45,164 nucleotides of DNA, from assembly GCA_014799475.1 (NCBI GenBank), contig JAAVHX010000002.1, positions 1-45,164 on the forward strand. Reading direction: 5' to 3'. The translations under genes were made by a program, and so were the position numbers. Below, in pieces: positions 25,146 to 32,947 of the stretch. Under the pieces are notes generated by a model. The model had not been told where the DNA came from, searched no databases, and saw only the letters and a list, made by a program, of their open reading frames with translations. This stretch comes from Clostridiales bacterium (GTDB lineage: Bacteria; Bacillota; Clostridia; Oscillospirales; Oscillospiraceae). Numbering within the stretch: the stretch's first letter is position 1; the number at the start of each line of letters is the position of its first letter.

Positions 25146-25234
25146 GGAGCGGTATCGAAGTGGTTGTAACGAGCTTGACTCGAAATCAAGTTGTCCGCAA
25201 GGGCACGTGGGTTCGAATCCCACCCGCTCCGCCA
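25146..25234 (+). tRNA. tRNA-Ser (CGA)
   Basis: The acceptor stem GGAGCGG/CCGCTCC, D-arm, anticodon stem CTTGA/TCAAG with loop CTCGAAA, long variable arm (TTGTCCGCAAGGGCAC), T-loop GTTCGAATC and an encoded CCA are all present. It decodes UCG. Its 3' end is followed by a terminator and the integrase, which marks it as the probable attachment site of the next element. Confidence 0.95.
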
Positions 25235-25235
25235 G

Positions 25236-25274
25236 AGACCCCTTGAAAACACTGAGTTTCAAGGGGTCTCCTTT
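25236..25274 (+). terminator. terminator of tRNA-Ser
   Basis: GAGACCCCTTGAAA / TTTCAAGGGGTCTC stem, loop ACACTGAG, then CTTTT. Confidence 0.85.
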
Positions 25275-25312
25275 TGGGCTGGGAGCCAATTTATGAAATC
25301 AAAAAATGAGAA

Positions 25313-25415
25313 ATGGTGCCCATGGTGCCGGGGTTTGTGGTGCCCAGCCAGATTCGGCAGATGAATATAAATGCGGATTCTGAGCGCCGTGGTGCCTAAA
25401 TGGTGCCCGGCACCA
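25313..25415. repeat. cluster of TGGTGCC motifs, candidate integrase arm sites
   Basis: TGGTGCC occurs at 25314, 25323, 25338, 25390 and 25401, and inverted (GGCACCA) at 25409-25415. The pair at 25390-25407 (11-bp spacing) is repeated with one mismatch at 35425-35442. Confidence 0.6.
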
Positions 25416-25488
25416 CAAATGAACCTATGGAAACGAGCGGGGAATTGTGAACGCTGGTCTGCTGAATAAGCTCTGCAAAGGGGCTGCG

Positions 25489-25562
25489 CAGCACTGCGGT
25501 GCTGCGGCACCTCGCGTTCATAAACTTCTACCTGCGGTAGAAGTTTATGAACGCGAGGTTTT
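25489..25562 (+). terminator. double hairpin downstream of integrase
   Basis: CAGCACtgcgGTGCTG (about 25489-25504), then a 23-bp perfect stem (25510-25532 with 25536-25558) and TTTT. The T-run favours + strand transcripts, although the integrase ends here on the minus strand. The 25235-25569 stretch has no gene. Confidence 0.6.
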
Positions 25563-25569
25563 GGGGCTT

Positions 25570-26798
25570 TCATCCCACATCCAGCACAGCCCGATGGTAT
25601 GTATCTAACACCACCAGCTTGCGCTCCAGGCGTACGTCCACGTACTGGGCGGTAACAGCTTCCAGATTGGTGGACAGATTGAGCTGGATACCGATTCCTT
25701 TCAGACTGTGGCCCAAAATTTGCCCCACCGTGTAGAAGTCCCCGGTGAGCTGGTGCATATTAGTCGCTGCGCTGTGACGGGTATCGTGAAACCGCATATG
25801 GGGCATACCCAAGTGACGGAGCAGCTGCCCGAACTCGGTGGATATATGCTGTGTCCGGTCTGGGATGCCGTTAGGCTTGGCGACCACCAAGTCATTGTCA
25901 TAGTATATCTGCCCAGCTGCTGCCATCAGACGCTTCTGTTCCTCCTGCTGTGCGCGGTGCCGCTCAAAATAAGGGCGGGTGCTTTCCGTGATAGGCAGGA
26001 CGCGCTCACTGGACTTCACAGGAGCCATCTCCGCAACCTCAGTAGTCCCAGACGGGAGCCGGAAGGGCGCAGCTGTTCAACCACTGCAAAACTGCCGCCC
26101 TCCAAGTCTACATTCCGCCAGCGGAGGCCAAGAATCTCGCCTGCCCTCAGCCCGTATAAGCCGCCCAGGACGATGATAAGCTCCCACCAAGTCCCCATGA
26201 CATTGGCAAGCAGGCTCCGCATTTGCTCCACGGTGTAGGGGTCCGGGGTCTTGCCCTGTTTTCCGAACTTGGTGATCGTGTCCCTGGCGGGGTTGCTGTC
26301 GATGTAGTGATATTTCCGGGCGTGCTCCAAGGCAACGCCCATGATACGGTGGGCATATTTTACCGAAGATTGGGATAGACCCTTTTCGGAAAGCTGGCGG
26401 TACATATCATCCAGCATGGACGGGGACAGCTGGCCCAGGAATACGTCACCGATGCAGGGGAAGATGTGGTTCTTCATGTGGCTCTGATAGCTGGCCCTGG
26501 TGCTGGGCCTGAGATTTGCTGAACCATGACGATCCAGCCAGTCCGTCATGTACTCTTGGACAGTCTGTTTGCGCTGGGCCGCTCTCGGCGGGGAGTAGAA
26601 AGGGCTTGCCAGCTTCAGCTTCATTTCCGCTTCGTGCTGCTGGGCCTCACGTTTTGAGGGGAATCCCTTGCGGGAATAGGTCTTAGGCTGGCCATCGGAC
26701 TTGTACTTGATGTTTACATCGTACACAGTCCCTGCCCTTCCGGTCAGTTCACCGGAGGAGTTGCGCTTGTTCTTCACAGTTCGTTCTTGAATTGCCAT
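25570..26798 (-). pseudogene. tyrosine-recombinase integrase, broken by a frameshift
   Basis: The reading frame starts at ATG 26798 (AGGAGGTAAGACA upstream). It runs through an arm-binding domain (TYSRKGFPSKREAQQHEAEMK), a SAM-like core-binding domain (QTVQEYMTDWLDRHG) and the first catalytic block GLYGLRAGEILGLRW with the catalytic Arg. It then leaves frame near 26066-26070. The second half continues in another frame (26028-25570) with HDTRHSAATNM (His-x-x-Arg), LGHSLKGIGIQL and EAVTAQYVDVRLERK (catalytic Tyr). Removing two bases, or adding one, at the CTGCGCCC tract restores one protein of about 409 aa. It is adjacent to the tRNA-Ser 3' end, the usual site for such enzymes. Either a decayed gene or a sequence error. 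Confidence 0.85.
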
Positions 26799-26822
26799 TG
26801 TCTTACCTCCTCTTTGCTTCGG

Positions 26823-26866
26823 GTGAGGCCCTGTATATCCTGCAAGCAAGATATACAGGGCCTCAC
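26823..26866. repeat. 17-bp perfect inverted repeat between xis-like gene and integrase
   Basis: GTGAGGCCCTGTATATC (26823-26839) pairs with 26850-26866 around a 10-nt loop. It lies in the leader of the integrase mRNA; no T-run follows on the minus strand. Confidence 0.7.
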
Positions 26867-26897
26867 TGGTTGACATTCCTCTGGCTGTCAGGTAGAA

Positions 26898-27098
26898 TTA
26901 CACTACAGGAACTTTCTCCCGCTGGTAGTAATCCCACAGGGCTTGCATGGTCGTCAGCCTCCGGTTGCCATTTTGCAGGTACTCAATCTTCCCCTCGGCC
27001 ATCAAACGGCGGATCAGGTTGACACCAAGGCCGCTTACTTTGCTGGCCTGCTCCGGTGTTAAGAACAGCGGACGAATCGCTTCGGCTGATTTTCTCAT
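26898..27098 (-). CDS. excisionase-like small HTH protein, 66 aa
   Basis: LFLTPEQASKVSGLGVNLIRRLMAEGKIEYLQNGNRRLTTMQALWDYY is a MerR/Xis-type helix-turn-helix (HTH_17): the position next to the integrase and the size match excisionases that bend DNA during element excision. AAGGAG (within ATGAAGGAGCTG) lies nine bases before ATG 27098. The ORF extends upstream to 27503 only because it overlaps the primase gene in another frame. Confidence 0.75.
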   Translation of the reverse strand: MRKSAEAIRPLFLTPEQASKVSGLGVNLIRRLMAEGKIEYLQNGNRRLTTMQALWDYYQREKVPVV

Positions 27099-27174
27099 GT
27101 ACAACAGCTCCTTCATGATAATGATATGTGTTCCAATTTGCTGGAACGGCTGAAAGCCTTGTGGCTCAATGAAT

Positions 27175-28794
27175 TCATGTCCACTGTTCCAAAGTTCCAT
27201 AGTTGGAAGTTCCCTTCTTAAGCGCGATTCCCATATGGCCTTGGCGGTTTTCGGTTCCAATCCGAACGCGCTTGGCATAGACACCCGGAACCCCTGAAAG
27301 CAAATCATAGAGCACCTGCTTTGAAGCTGCCTCCAGACCATTCCGCTTGCAGTAGGTAACGTAGGCGTCATACAGATCCGTATTAAAGACACGGACCGCA
27401 GGATCGAGGTCGCAGCATTCGGCCAAGAACCCACCGAGGACATTTCCACGCAGTGTGAAAGAATCCAGGAACTTCTTGGAATCCTCCGGCTGGGTGAACT
27501 CAAAGTTGCGCTTTATCGGCCGCTGCACTGCCTGGAGCGCCAACGTCACGATGGAATCCCGCTCGCTCCACAGCTCGTCAGCAAGTCGCTTGTCCTGCTT
27601 TTCTGGCGGGATGCTGTTATTGAATAGCAGCACGCGAATACGATTGACGAATGTAGCGGTTGCATCCGTTTCCGTTGTGAGCGGCAGGGTGTTTCCTGAG
27701 AACAGCAGCTTGCAGCGAGGGGTAAAGTAGAATGGGTCACGTCCCTTAAACTCGCCAGCAATGCGGTCATTTCCGGTGATGGACTTGAAGATTGATATGT
27801 CCCTCAACGCACGGCCCGCAAGCTCACCGGCGACGTTGAGCTTCTTACCAGCTAACTCCGCTCGGAAGAAACGATCTGCCAGTTGATGCAGAGGGATATT
27901 GGACACCAGTTCCTTGTCGAATAAGCGAGCGGCGAACGAGGAAACGACACTCTTACCGCTGTTGGGCTGACCCTTGAAGAATAGGGCGCATTTCCCAGCG
28001 CTTGTGTCGGTGCAGATATACCCCAAGACCTCCAGTAGAAGCTCCCGTTTTGCGGCATTGCCATCCAGAGAGGTCTTGCAGAACCGCTCAAACGCAGGGC
28101 AGGAGATTTCGGAAGGTTCCTCCAAGTATGAGGCATGAACCTGATAGGTGAAGCGATAGCTTGGGTCGTGATCCAGCAATTCGGAGGTTTCCAAATTGAA
28201 CACCCCGTTTTGCAAGTTCACCAATTTGGGGTTACTGTTATAGCTATCCAGATTACACTGAATAGAAGTCTCCCACGATAGCCGTTCCGCAATTTCACGG
28301 ATATTGCGAGAGAGAAGGCTGCGCGTGGTTTTAACTGGGAGCATATTTGCCAGATATGCTTCAAAATTGGTGACAGGCTTGTAGTACCCGCCATCTTCTT
28401 GATAGGCAAACGCTCCCCCAGCTTCGGTTAGGAGCAATTTACCCTCCGCAACGATCCGGTCCACTAAGTCAGACAGAAAACGGGCCTGTACACTGGGAGT
28501 TTTCTCCGGAGCTGGAGATTGCGTAGCTGGAGCAGGAGGCTCGGATACGGTTGTTGAATCAGAGCGAGACGGAAATCCTGTATCTTCATCCTCATCCAAT
28601 TCCGAGATCAAATCATAAAGCTCGTCAGCTTTTGACAGCTTGGCCATTATAGGCGATTCGTACTTCGTGGAGACCTCGCTTTCATCAGAATACCCACCAT
28701 CATAGGGGCCGAATGGGGTGTTGACCATACGTTTAATCAATCCTTTCCATATTTGATGCTGATTGATGTTAAAGGAATTCCTTACGATGGCCAT
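27175..28794 (-). CDS. P4-type phage/plasmid primase-helicase
   Basis: A 539-aa protein with a low-complexity, Ser/Pro-rich N-terminal part (about 60-100), a D5_N-like region (LVNLQNGVFNLETSELLDHDPSYRFTY, split around 190-215) and an SF3-type ATPase with Walker A GQPNSGKS (275-282) and LLFSGNTLPL (about 363-372, sensor). Such proteins start replication of P4-like satellites and integrative elements. No separate primase domain is clear, so this may be the helicase half. The start is uncertain: ATG 28794 has no good ribosome site, and the in-frame ATG at 28728 has AAAGGA 12 nt upstream. It is divergent from the next unknown gene. Confidence 0.83.
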   Translation of the reverse strand: MAIVRNSFNINQHQIWKGLIKRMVNTPFGPYDGGYSDESEVSTKYESPIMAKLSKADELYDLISELDEDEDTGFPSRSDSTTVSEPPAPATQSPAPEKTPSVQARFLSDLVDRIVAEGKLLLTEAGGAFAYQEDGGYYKPVTNFEAYLANMLPVKTTRSLLSRNIREIAERLSWETSIQCNLDSYNSNPKLVNLQNGVFNLETSELLDHDPSYRFTYQVHASYLEEPSEISCPAFERFCKTSLDGNAAKRELLLEVLGYICTDTSAGKCALFFKGQPNSGKSVVSSFAARLFDKELVSNIPLHQLADRFFRAELAGKKLNVAGELAGRALRDISIFKSITGNDRIAGEFKGRDPFYFTPRCKLLFSGNTLPLTTETDATATFVNRIRVLLFNNSIPPEKQDKRLADELWSERDSIVTLALQAVQRPIKRNFEFTQPEDSKKFLDSFTLRGNVLGGFLAECCDLDPAVRVFNTDLYDAYVTYCKRNGLEAASKQVLYDLLSGVPGVYAKRVRIGTENRQGHMGIALKKGTSNYGTLEQWT

Positions 28795-28895
28795 TATCTC
28801 ATATTTGCGAGAAATTACTATACTCGCAGATGTGGTTATTCTGACAAGCTTCTATTGGCACATAGGTGGTAAATTTTATCTTGGAGGGAATTGCT

Positions 28896-29906
28896 GTGGA
28901 TAAGGAGCGGGCGGCATTAGATTCTATTTCTAACTGCATAGCGGCAAGGCTAAGGGGACAGGTCCAATACAGCTCAAAGAATGTAGCGGAGAAGCGACGT
29001 AGAGAAGTACCCGTCATTTCACCGCAAGTTCAAAATTTCTGGGACAGCTGTATTTGCACCTTTGAGGAAAGAATAATCGCTCCCTTTGATGGGCAGAACC
29101 TCAAACTGCGGAAAGGAACAAAGGGGTGCGGAAAAGCTACTTTTGCCCAGGATTCCCCTGCGGAAGATGACGCTGGTCATTCTCACTTTACAGAACCCAT
29201 ATATTCACATATTACGGCATCTGAACAGGCAGTACGCGAATCGAGCCTTGAATTGGTTCAAAAGGAGGATATCATCAAGCTACTTAACGAATTGCGTACC
29301 AAACTGGAAAAGTATGAGGAACGTAATATTCGCAAGCAAGAACTCAACGGCTTCATATTAGGTACGGTTAATCTTGAACGTCTTCCATATATGCTCAATT
29401 TGCAGGATAAGTCTGTATGTGAACTTTTGCCATATCTATTGACTGCTTTCATATTCAACTCCTGGCGCAACCGATCCTTTGCCAAAGAAATGAGGCTGGT
29501 CCTACTAATTTGTGGCGAGGATATAACCTCTCGGGATACAGACCCTCTGGATTCTATTACAATCAGTCGCATGATACCTAAAGCGAAGAAACTTGCTCAA
29601 GTATTCAGCCTAAAGCAAATGTTAGATTCCAAAAATAAGAGAGCCGCATTACTACACCTTGACCCAGGCACGAGGAATGATAGACGTCCAGTGCCTTGGT
29701 ACGCAGCATTCTATCAAATGGATCCACAGAGCATAGAAAGCCCATATATCAAATATAAGGAAATGCTGGATCATGTCTATGACAGTTGGTGCAGTGCGAT
29801 CCAGGAATGTGCACCGTTGGCAGGAATAGAGGCGTTCCCATTGGATATTGACTGGGATGCTTGCCAGAAACTCTATTCCTCTTATACTACGGCATCCAGA
29901 AATTAA
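28896..29906 (+). CDS. hypothetical element-borne protein, 336 aa
   Basis: I do not recognise the family. It is soluble with a charged helical middle (EDIIKLLNELRTKLEKYEERNIRKQE, in two parts about 125-150) followed by a hydrophobic patch (LLPYLLTAFIFNSW). The start is GTG 28896 with TTGGAGGG seven bases upstream; the frame continues up to 28866 without a ribosome site. Lower GC than the core genes. It lies between the primase and an HTH gene, ending at the 23-bp hairpin. Confidence 0.65.
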   Translation: MDKERAALDSISNCIAARLRGQVQYSSKNVAEKRRREVPVISPQVQNFWDSCICTFEERIIAPFDGQNLKLRKGTKGCGKATFAQDSPAEDDAGHSHFTEPIYSHITASEQAVRESSLELVQKEDIIKLLNELRTKLEKYEERNIRKQELNGFILGTVNLERLPYMLNLQDKSVCELLPYLLTAFIFNSWRNRSFAKEMRLVLLICGEDITSRDTDPLDSITISRMIPKAKKLAQVFSLKQMLDSKNKRAALLHLDPGTRNDRRPVPWYAAFYQMDPQSIESPYIKYKEMLDHVYDSWCSAIQECAPLAGIEAFPLDIDWDACQKLYSSYTTASRN

Positions 29907-29951
29907 ATTGGCTGGCAAAGGGGGTGACTCACCCCCTTTGCCAGCCAATTT
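29905..29951. terminator. 23-bp perfect palindrome between convergent genes
   Basis: 29905-29927 pairs exactly with 29929-29951 around one base. It contains the stop of the + gene and the last codons (ITGWQRG-type end) and stop of the minus-strand HTH gene. No clear T-run, so it may end transcription by its stem alone or have another role. Confidence 0.6.
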
Positions 29952-30159
29952 GGCTTATAAGGAATTCATCAATCGCTGCATTCGAAATCCGCCAGCAGTG
30001 TCCTACGCGAACCCCATGCAGCTCCCCCGAGTTCAGCAGCCGGTATATGGTATTCCTCCCCACTCCCAAAATGTCCATGGCCTCAGCTGGGGTAAATACG
30101 ATGGGAAGCTGTTCCTCCTTGCGCTGCTCCAGATTTTCAATGAATGCTTCATTTCTCAT
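29929..30159 (-). CDS. excisionase-family HTH protein, 76 aa
   Basis: LPIVFTPAEAMDILGVGRNTIYRLLNSGELHGVRVGHCWRISNAAIDEFL is an HTH_17/MerR-like DNA-binding domain (about 18-67). It may be a second excisionase or a regulator of the divergent amidoligase cassette. AGGAGGG lies eight bases before ATG 30159. Its last codons lie within a perfect palindrome. Confidence 0.8.
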   Translation of the reverse strand: MRNEAFIENLEQRKEEQLPIVFTPAEAMDILGVGRNTIYRLLNSGELHGVRVGHCWRISNAAIDEFLISQIGWQRG

Positions 30160-30234
30160 GATAAAATCCCTCCTATGGATTATTTAACACCTTGTTGGTC
30201 CTTCCTGTACTTTTCAAACATATATCATTTCAAT

Positions 30235-30287
30235 AGAACACCGGAAACTGCCGATGGTTTTAACCTGGACACAGTTTCCGGTGTTCT
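30235..30287 (+). promoter_or_regulatory. 16-bp stem with 21-nt loop in leader of amidoligase cassette
   Basis: AGAACACCGGAAACTG (30235-30250) pairs with 30272-30287. It lies between the divergent HTH gene and the first micro-ORF. It may be a terminator for upstream transcription or a leader structure; the T-run is poor. Confidence 0.5.
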
Positions 30288-30318
30288 GTCATTCTGAAGA
30301 AAGTGAGGAGGAACTATC

Positions 30319-30405
30319 ATGCTGAAAACGCTGCTGCTGGTCATCCGTGGAATTATTCTGGAGCTTGTCGATCTGCTGCTCCAGGAGGTTTGCAGCCTGG
30401 GGTGA
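30319..30405 (+). CDS. micro-ORF 1, 28-aa hydrophobic peptide
   Basis: A short ORF with a clear ribosome site (GAGGAGGAAC, about 30305-30314). The peptide is hydrophobic with a few charges (MLKTLLLVIRGIILELVDLL then LQEVCSLG) and looks like an amphipathic or membrane helix. Its TGA (30403-30405) overlaps the ATG of the next micro-ORF by one base. Reality is supported by the chain of coupled starts and stops; function unknown. It could be a substrate of the amidoligase (inference). Confidence 0.6.
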   Translation: MLKTLLLVIRGIILELVDLLLQEVCSLG

Positions 30406-30518
30406 TGATGGACGGGAGAAAGGCCATTCAGGACAAGGCCCTGAGTGTCCTTGTTGCTGCTGTGGCCGCGCTGCTCTGTGCGGTCATTGACCATTTGACG
30501 AAGGAGGAACATCCATGA
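30405..30518 (+). CDS. micro-ORF 2, 37-aa membrane peptide
   Basis: Polar ends surround a hydrophobic helix (ALSVLVAAVAALLCAVI, about residues 12-28). It begins at an ATG overlapping micro-ORF 1 (TGATG), with a second in-frame ATG at 30408. Its stop overlaps the amidoligase ATG as ATGA, and the amidoligase ribosome site (AAGGAGGAAC) lies in its last codons. So it is translationally coupled on both sides. Function unknown. Confidence 0.6.
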   Translation: MMDGRKAIQDKALSVLVAAVAALLCAVIDHLTKEEHP

Positions 30519-31633
30519 CCGAAGAAACCTTTACCTGCTCCTGCTGCGGGCATACCTACCCCATGCACGAGCGCACCATCTTTGAGGACGAGGAAATCTG
30601 CCCCCACTGTCTGGATACGGAAACCCGCGTGTGCCAGGTCTGCGGGGAGCGTATCTGGCGGGACGATAACGCCGGGGACGAGGACACTCCCCTGTGTGAG
30701 CGCTGCTATGAGCGGCACTATACCAGCTGTACCCGCTGCGGTGCGCTGCTCCCGCTGGACAGCGCTTACTACCTCAGTGACGATGCTGCGGATGACGATG
30801 ATCCGCTGTGCCATGACTGCTATCTGCTGCGGAGCGCGGACAGGGAAATCCACAATTACTACTACAAGCCTGACCCCATCTTCTATGGGGATGGGGAGCG
30901 CTATTTCGGTGTAGAGCTGGAGATTGACGGGGCCGGGGAACGGAATGACCGGGCCTGCCAGCTGCTGGACATTGCCAACAGGAGCGGCCATGAGCACATC
31001 TATATCAAGCACGATGGCTCCTTGGATGACGGCATGGAGATCGTGACCCATCCCATGACCTTGGCCTATCACATAGCCGAAATGCCCTGGGGTGACGTGG
31101 TGGCCGAGGCTCTGCGCATGGGCTACATCAGCCACAAAGCCTGCACCTGCGGCCTCCATGTCCACGTCAACCGGGACGCCTTTGGTGACACTGACGCAGA
31201 GCAGGAGGAGGTGATTGCCCGAATCCTGTTCTTCGTAGAAAGCCACTGGAACGAGCTGCTGCGGTTCAGCCGACGCTCCCGTTCTCAGATGGAGCAGTGG
31301 GCGGCGCGGTATGGCCGGAAGGACGATCCCAAGGCTGTTCTGGATAACGCCAAGAAGGAGCATTATCAGCGGTATAAGTGTGTGAACCTCACCAATTACA
31401 GTACCATTGAGTTCCGAATGTTCCGGGGAACGCTGAAACTGAACACCCTTCTTGCCACATTGCAGATGGTTGACCGCATCTGTGATGTGGCGCTTTATTT
31501 GACGGATGGGGAAATGCAGGACTTGACCTGGACGGACTTTGCGGCGGGCTGTACTGCCCCGGAGCTGGTGCAATACCTCAAAGAACGGCGGCTGTATGTC
31601 AGTGATCCTGTGACTGCCGCCGAGGAGGTGTGA
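30515..31633 (+). CDS. zinc-ribbon amidoligase (GS-fold amidoligase family)
   Basis: 372 aa. The first ~105 residues carry repeated CxxC pairs (CSCC, CPHC, CQVC, CERC, CTRC, CHDC), giving several zinc-binding knuckles. The rest is the amidoligase (Amidoligase_2) domain: YFGVELEIDG (about 130-139, metal-binding Glu134/Glu136), KHDGSLDDGMEIVTHPMT (about 166-183), CTCGLHVHVNRDAF (about 210-223) and NLTNYSTIEFRMFRGTL (about 291-307). The family shares the glutamine-synthetase fold and is expected to make amide bonds with ATP. The class II amidotransferase begins two bases after the stop, which suggests ammonia from glutamine or a shared amide-bond route. The zinc part may bind the target. Product unknown. 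Confidence 0.88.
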   Translation: MTEETFTCSCCGHTYPMHERTIFEDEEICPHCLDTETRVCQVCGERIWRDDNAGDEDTPLCERCYERHYTSCTRCGALLPLDSAYYLSDDAADDDDPLCHDCYLLRSADREIHNYYYKPDPIFYGDGERYFGVELEIDGAGERNDRACQLLDIANRSGHEHIYIKHDGSLDDGMEIVTHPMTLAYHIAEMPWGDVVAEALRMGYISHKACTCGLHVHVNRDAFGDTDAEQEEVIARILFFVESHWNELLRFSRRSRSQMEQWAARYGRKDDPKAVLDNAKKEHYQRYKCVNLTNYSTIEFRMFRGTLKLNTLLATLQMVDRICDVALYLTDGEMQDLTWTDFAAGCTAPELVQYLKERRLYVSDPVTAAEEV

Positions 31634-31635
31634 CC

Positions 31636-32598
31636 ATGTGCGCCATCTTCGGAGTGCTGGACTTTCGGGGGAAGCTCACCCCGGCCCAGCGGCGGGCAAT
31701 CTTACGGGAGTTAGCTAACGCGGCGCAAATTCGGGGCACCGATGCCAGCGGTGTGGCCTATGTGCGGGACGGGGCCATACAGATCCAGAAAGCCCCCAGG
31801 CCCGCCAGCAAAATGCGTTGGCGGATTCACCCGGAGGCCCGGTATCTTATGGGCCACACCCGTATGACCACCCAGGGGGCCGCCTCCAAAAATTACAATA
31901 ACCACCCATTTCCCGGCAGAGCTGGCAGTCAGCCCTTTGCCCTGGCCCATAACGGTGTGCTGTACAACGATATGGAGCTTCGGCGTACCCAGCGCCTGCC
32001 TGCCACCAAAATTGAGACGGATAGCTATGTGGCGGTGCAGCTGATTGAGAAATGCGGCAGACTGTCTGCCGACAGCCTATGTCAAATGGCCGAGGCTATG
32101 GACGGCACGTTCACCATCACAGTGCTGGACGCAAATGATACGCTGTACTTGGTGAAGGGCAACAACCCGTTGGTGATCCGGCTGTTCCCCGGTCTGGGCT
32201 GCTATCTCTATGCGTCCACAGGCGAGATTTTAGACATTGCTCTGGACGGTCTGGGGTGGTCCCAGCAGGCCCAGACTGGTATTCCCATCACTCGGGGAGA
32301 CATTATGGCGATTGATGCCCAGGGCCGACGCACCATCACCCAGTTTGACGATGTCCGTCTGCGGACACCGGAGTATTTCTGCGGCTGGGGGTGGCCGTGC
32401 CGGACTGCGCCTGATGAACCGGATGACTACCTGGAAACGGTGCTGGACTACGGAAAGCACCACGGTGTGCCAGAGTGGGAGCTTCAGCTTCTGCTGGATG
32501 CCGGGTACGACGCGTTTGACATTGAACAACTCATTTTCGACAATCCGTTCCGGGAGAGCTGTGTCCGTGAGATCATGGCGGACTTTGGGGTGCGCTGA
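31636..32598 (+). CDS. class II glutamine amidotransferase
   Basis: 320 aa starting MCAIFGVLDF, so that Cys2 becomes the N-terminal nucleophile of an Ntn glutaminase. The upstream GTG at 31630 would bury this Cys, which decides the ATG 31636 start (GAGGAGGTG five bases before). RGTDASGVAYV (about 33-43), HTRMTTQGAASKNYNNHPF (about 73-91) and ALAHNGVLYND (about 99-109) are class II GATase blocks. No synthetase domain is attached; the amidoligase gene just upstream is the likely partner. About 90 C-terminal residues (DDYLETVLDYGKHHGVPEWE) are not part of the GATase core. Confidence 0.92.
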   Translation: MCAIFGVLDFRGKLTPAQRRAILRELANAAQIRGTDASGVAYVRDGAIQIQKAPRPASKMRWRIHPEARYLMGHTRMTTQGAASKNYNNHPFPGRAGSQPFALAHNGVLYNDMELRRTQRLPATKIETDSYVAVQLIEKCGRLSADSLCQMAEAMDGTFTITVLDANDTLYLVKGNNPLVIRLFPGLGCYLYASTGEILDIALDGLGWSQQAQTGIPITRGDIMAIDAQGRRTITQFDDVRLRTPEYFCGWGWPCRTAPDEPDDYLETVLDYGKHHGVPEWELQLLLDAGYDAFDIEQLIFDNPFRESCVREIMADFGVR

Positions 32599-32721
32599 GA
32601 TGTGCCAATACTATCATCAACGATACTGATTGCTGATGGGAAGCAGGGTTAAACATATCCTATGTTACGGAAACTCGCAATGAGTAACTCAACACTATTC
32701 GAATGGAGGAATCTATCCTAT

Positions 32722-32892
32722 ATGGGACTTCTTGCCTTAATTTTGACTGCTGTACTGATGTATCTGTACCACAAGCTTTTCACGGTTGTCTATGTAAATG
32801 CGCTCGCTGGTATTCTACGAGAGATCGTAGTCTGCTTCGTCCTGTCAGTAGTGATTCTTGGAATGGTATCTCACGTACTCGGAATCGGATAG
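32722..32892 (+). CDS. small two-helix membrane protein, 56 aa (76 aa if the upstream ATG is used)
   Basis: Two membrane segments: LLALILTAVLMYLY and EIVVCFVLSVVILGMVSHVL. The start at 32722 has GGAGG 12 nt upstream; the in-frame ATGs at 32680 and 32662 have no ribosome site. It lies between the amidotransferase and the membrane-ATPase fusion. No family recognised; it might be a partner of the fusion protein's membrane part. Confidence 0.5.
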   Translation: MGLLALILTAVLMYLYHKLFTVVYVNALAGILREIVVCFVLSVVILGMVSHVLGIG

Positions 32893-32947
32893 AAGCCAGT
32901 GGATGGGAAATCGTATACTTATAAGGCATAACGAGGAGGAAATGTGA

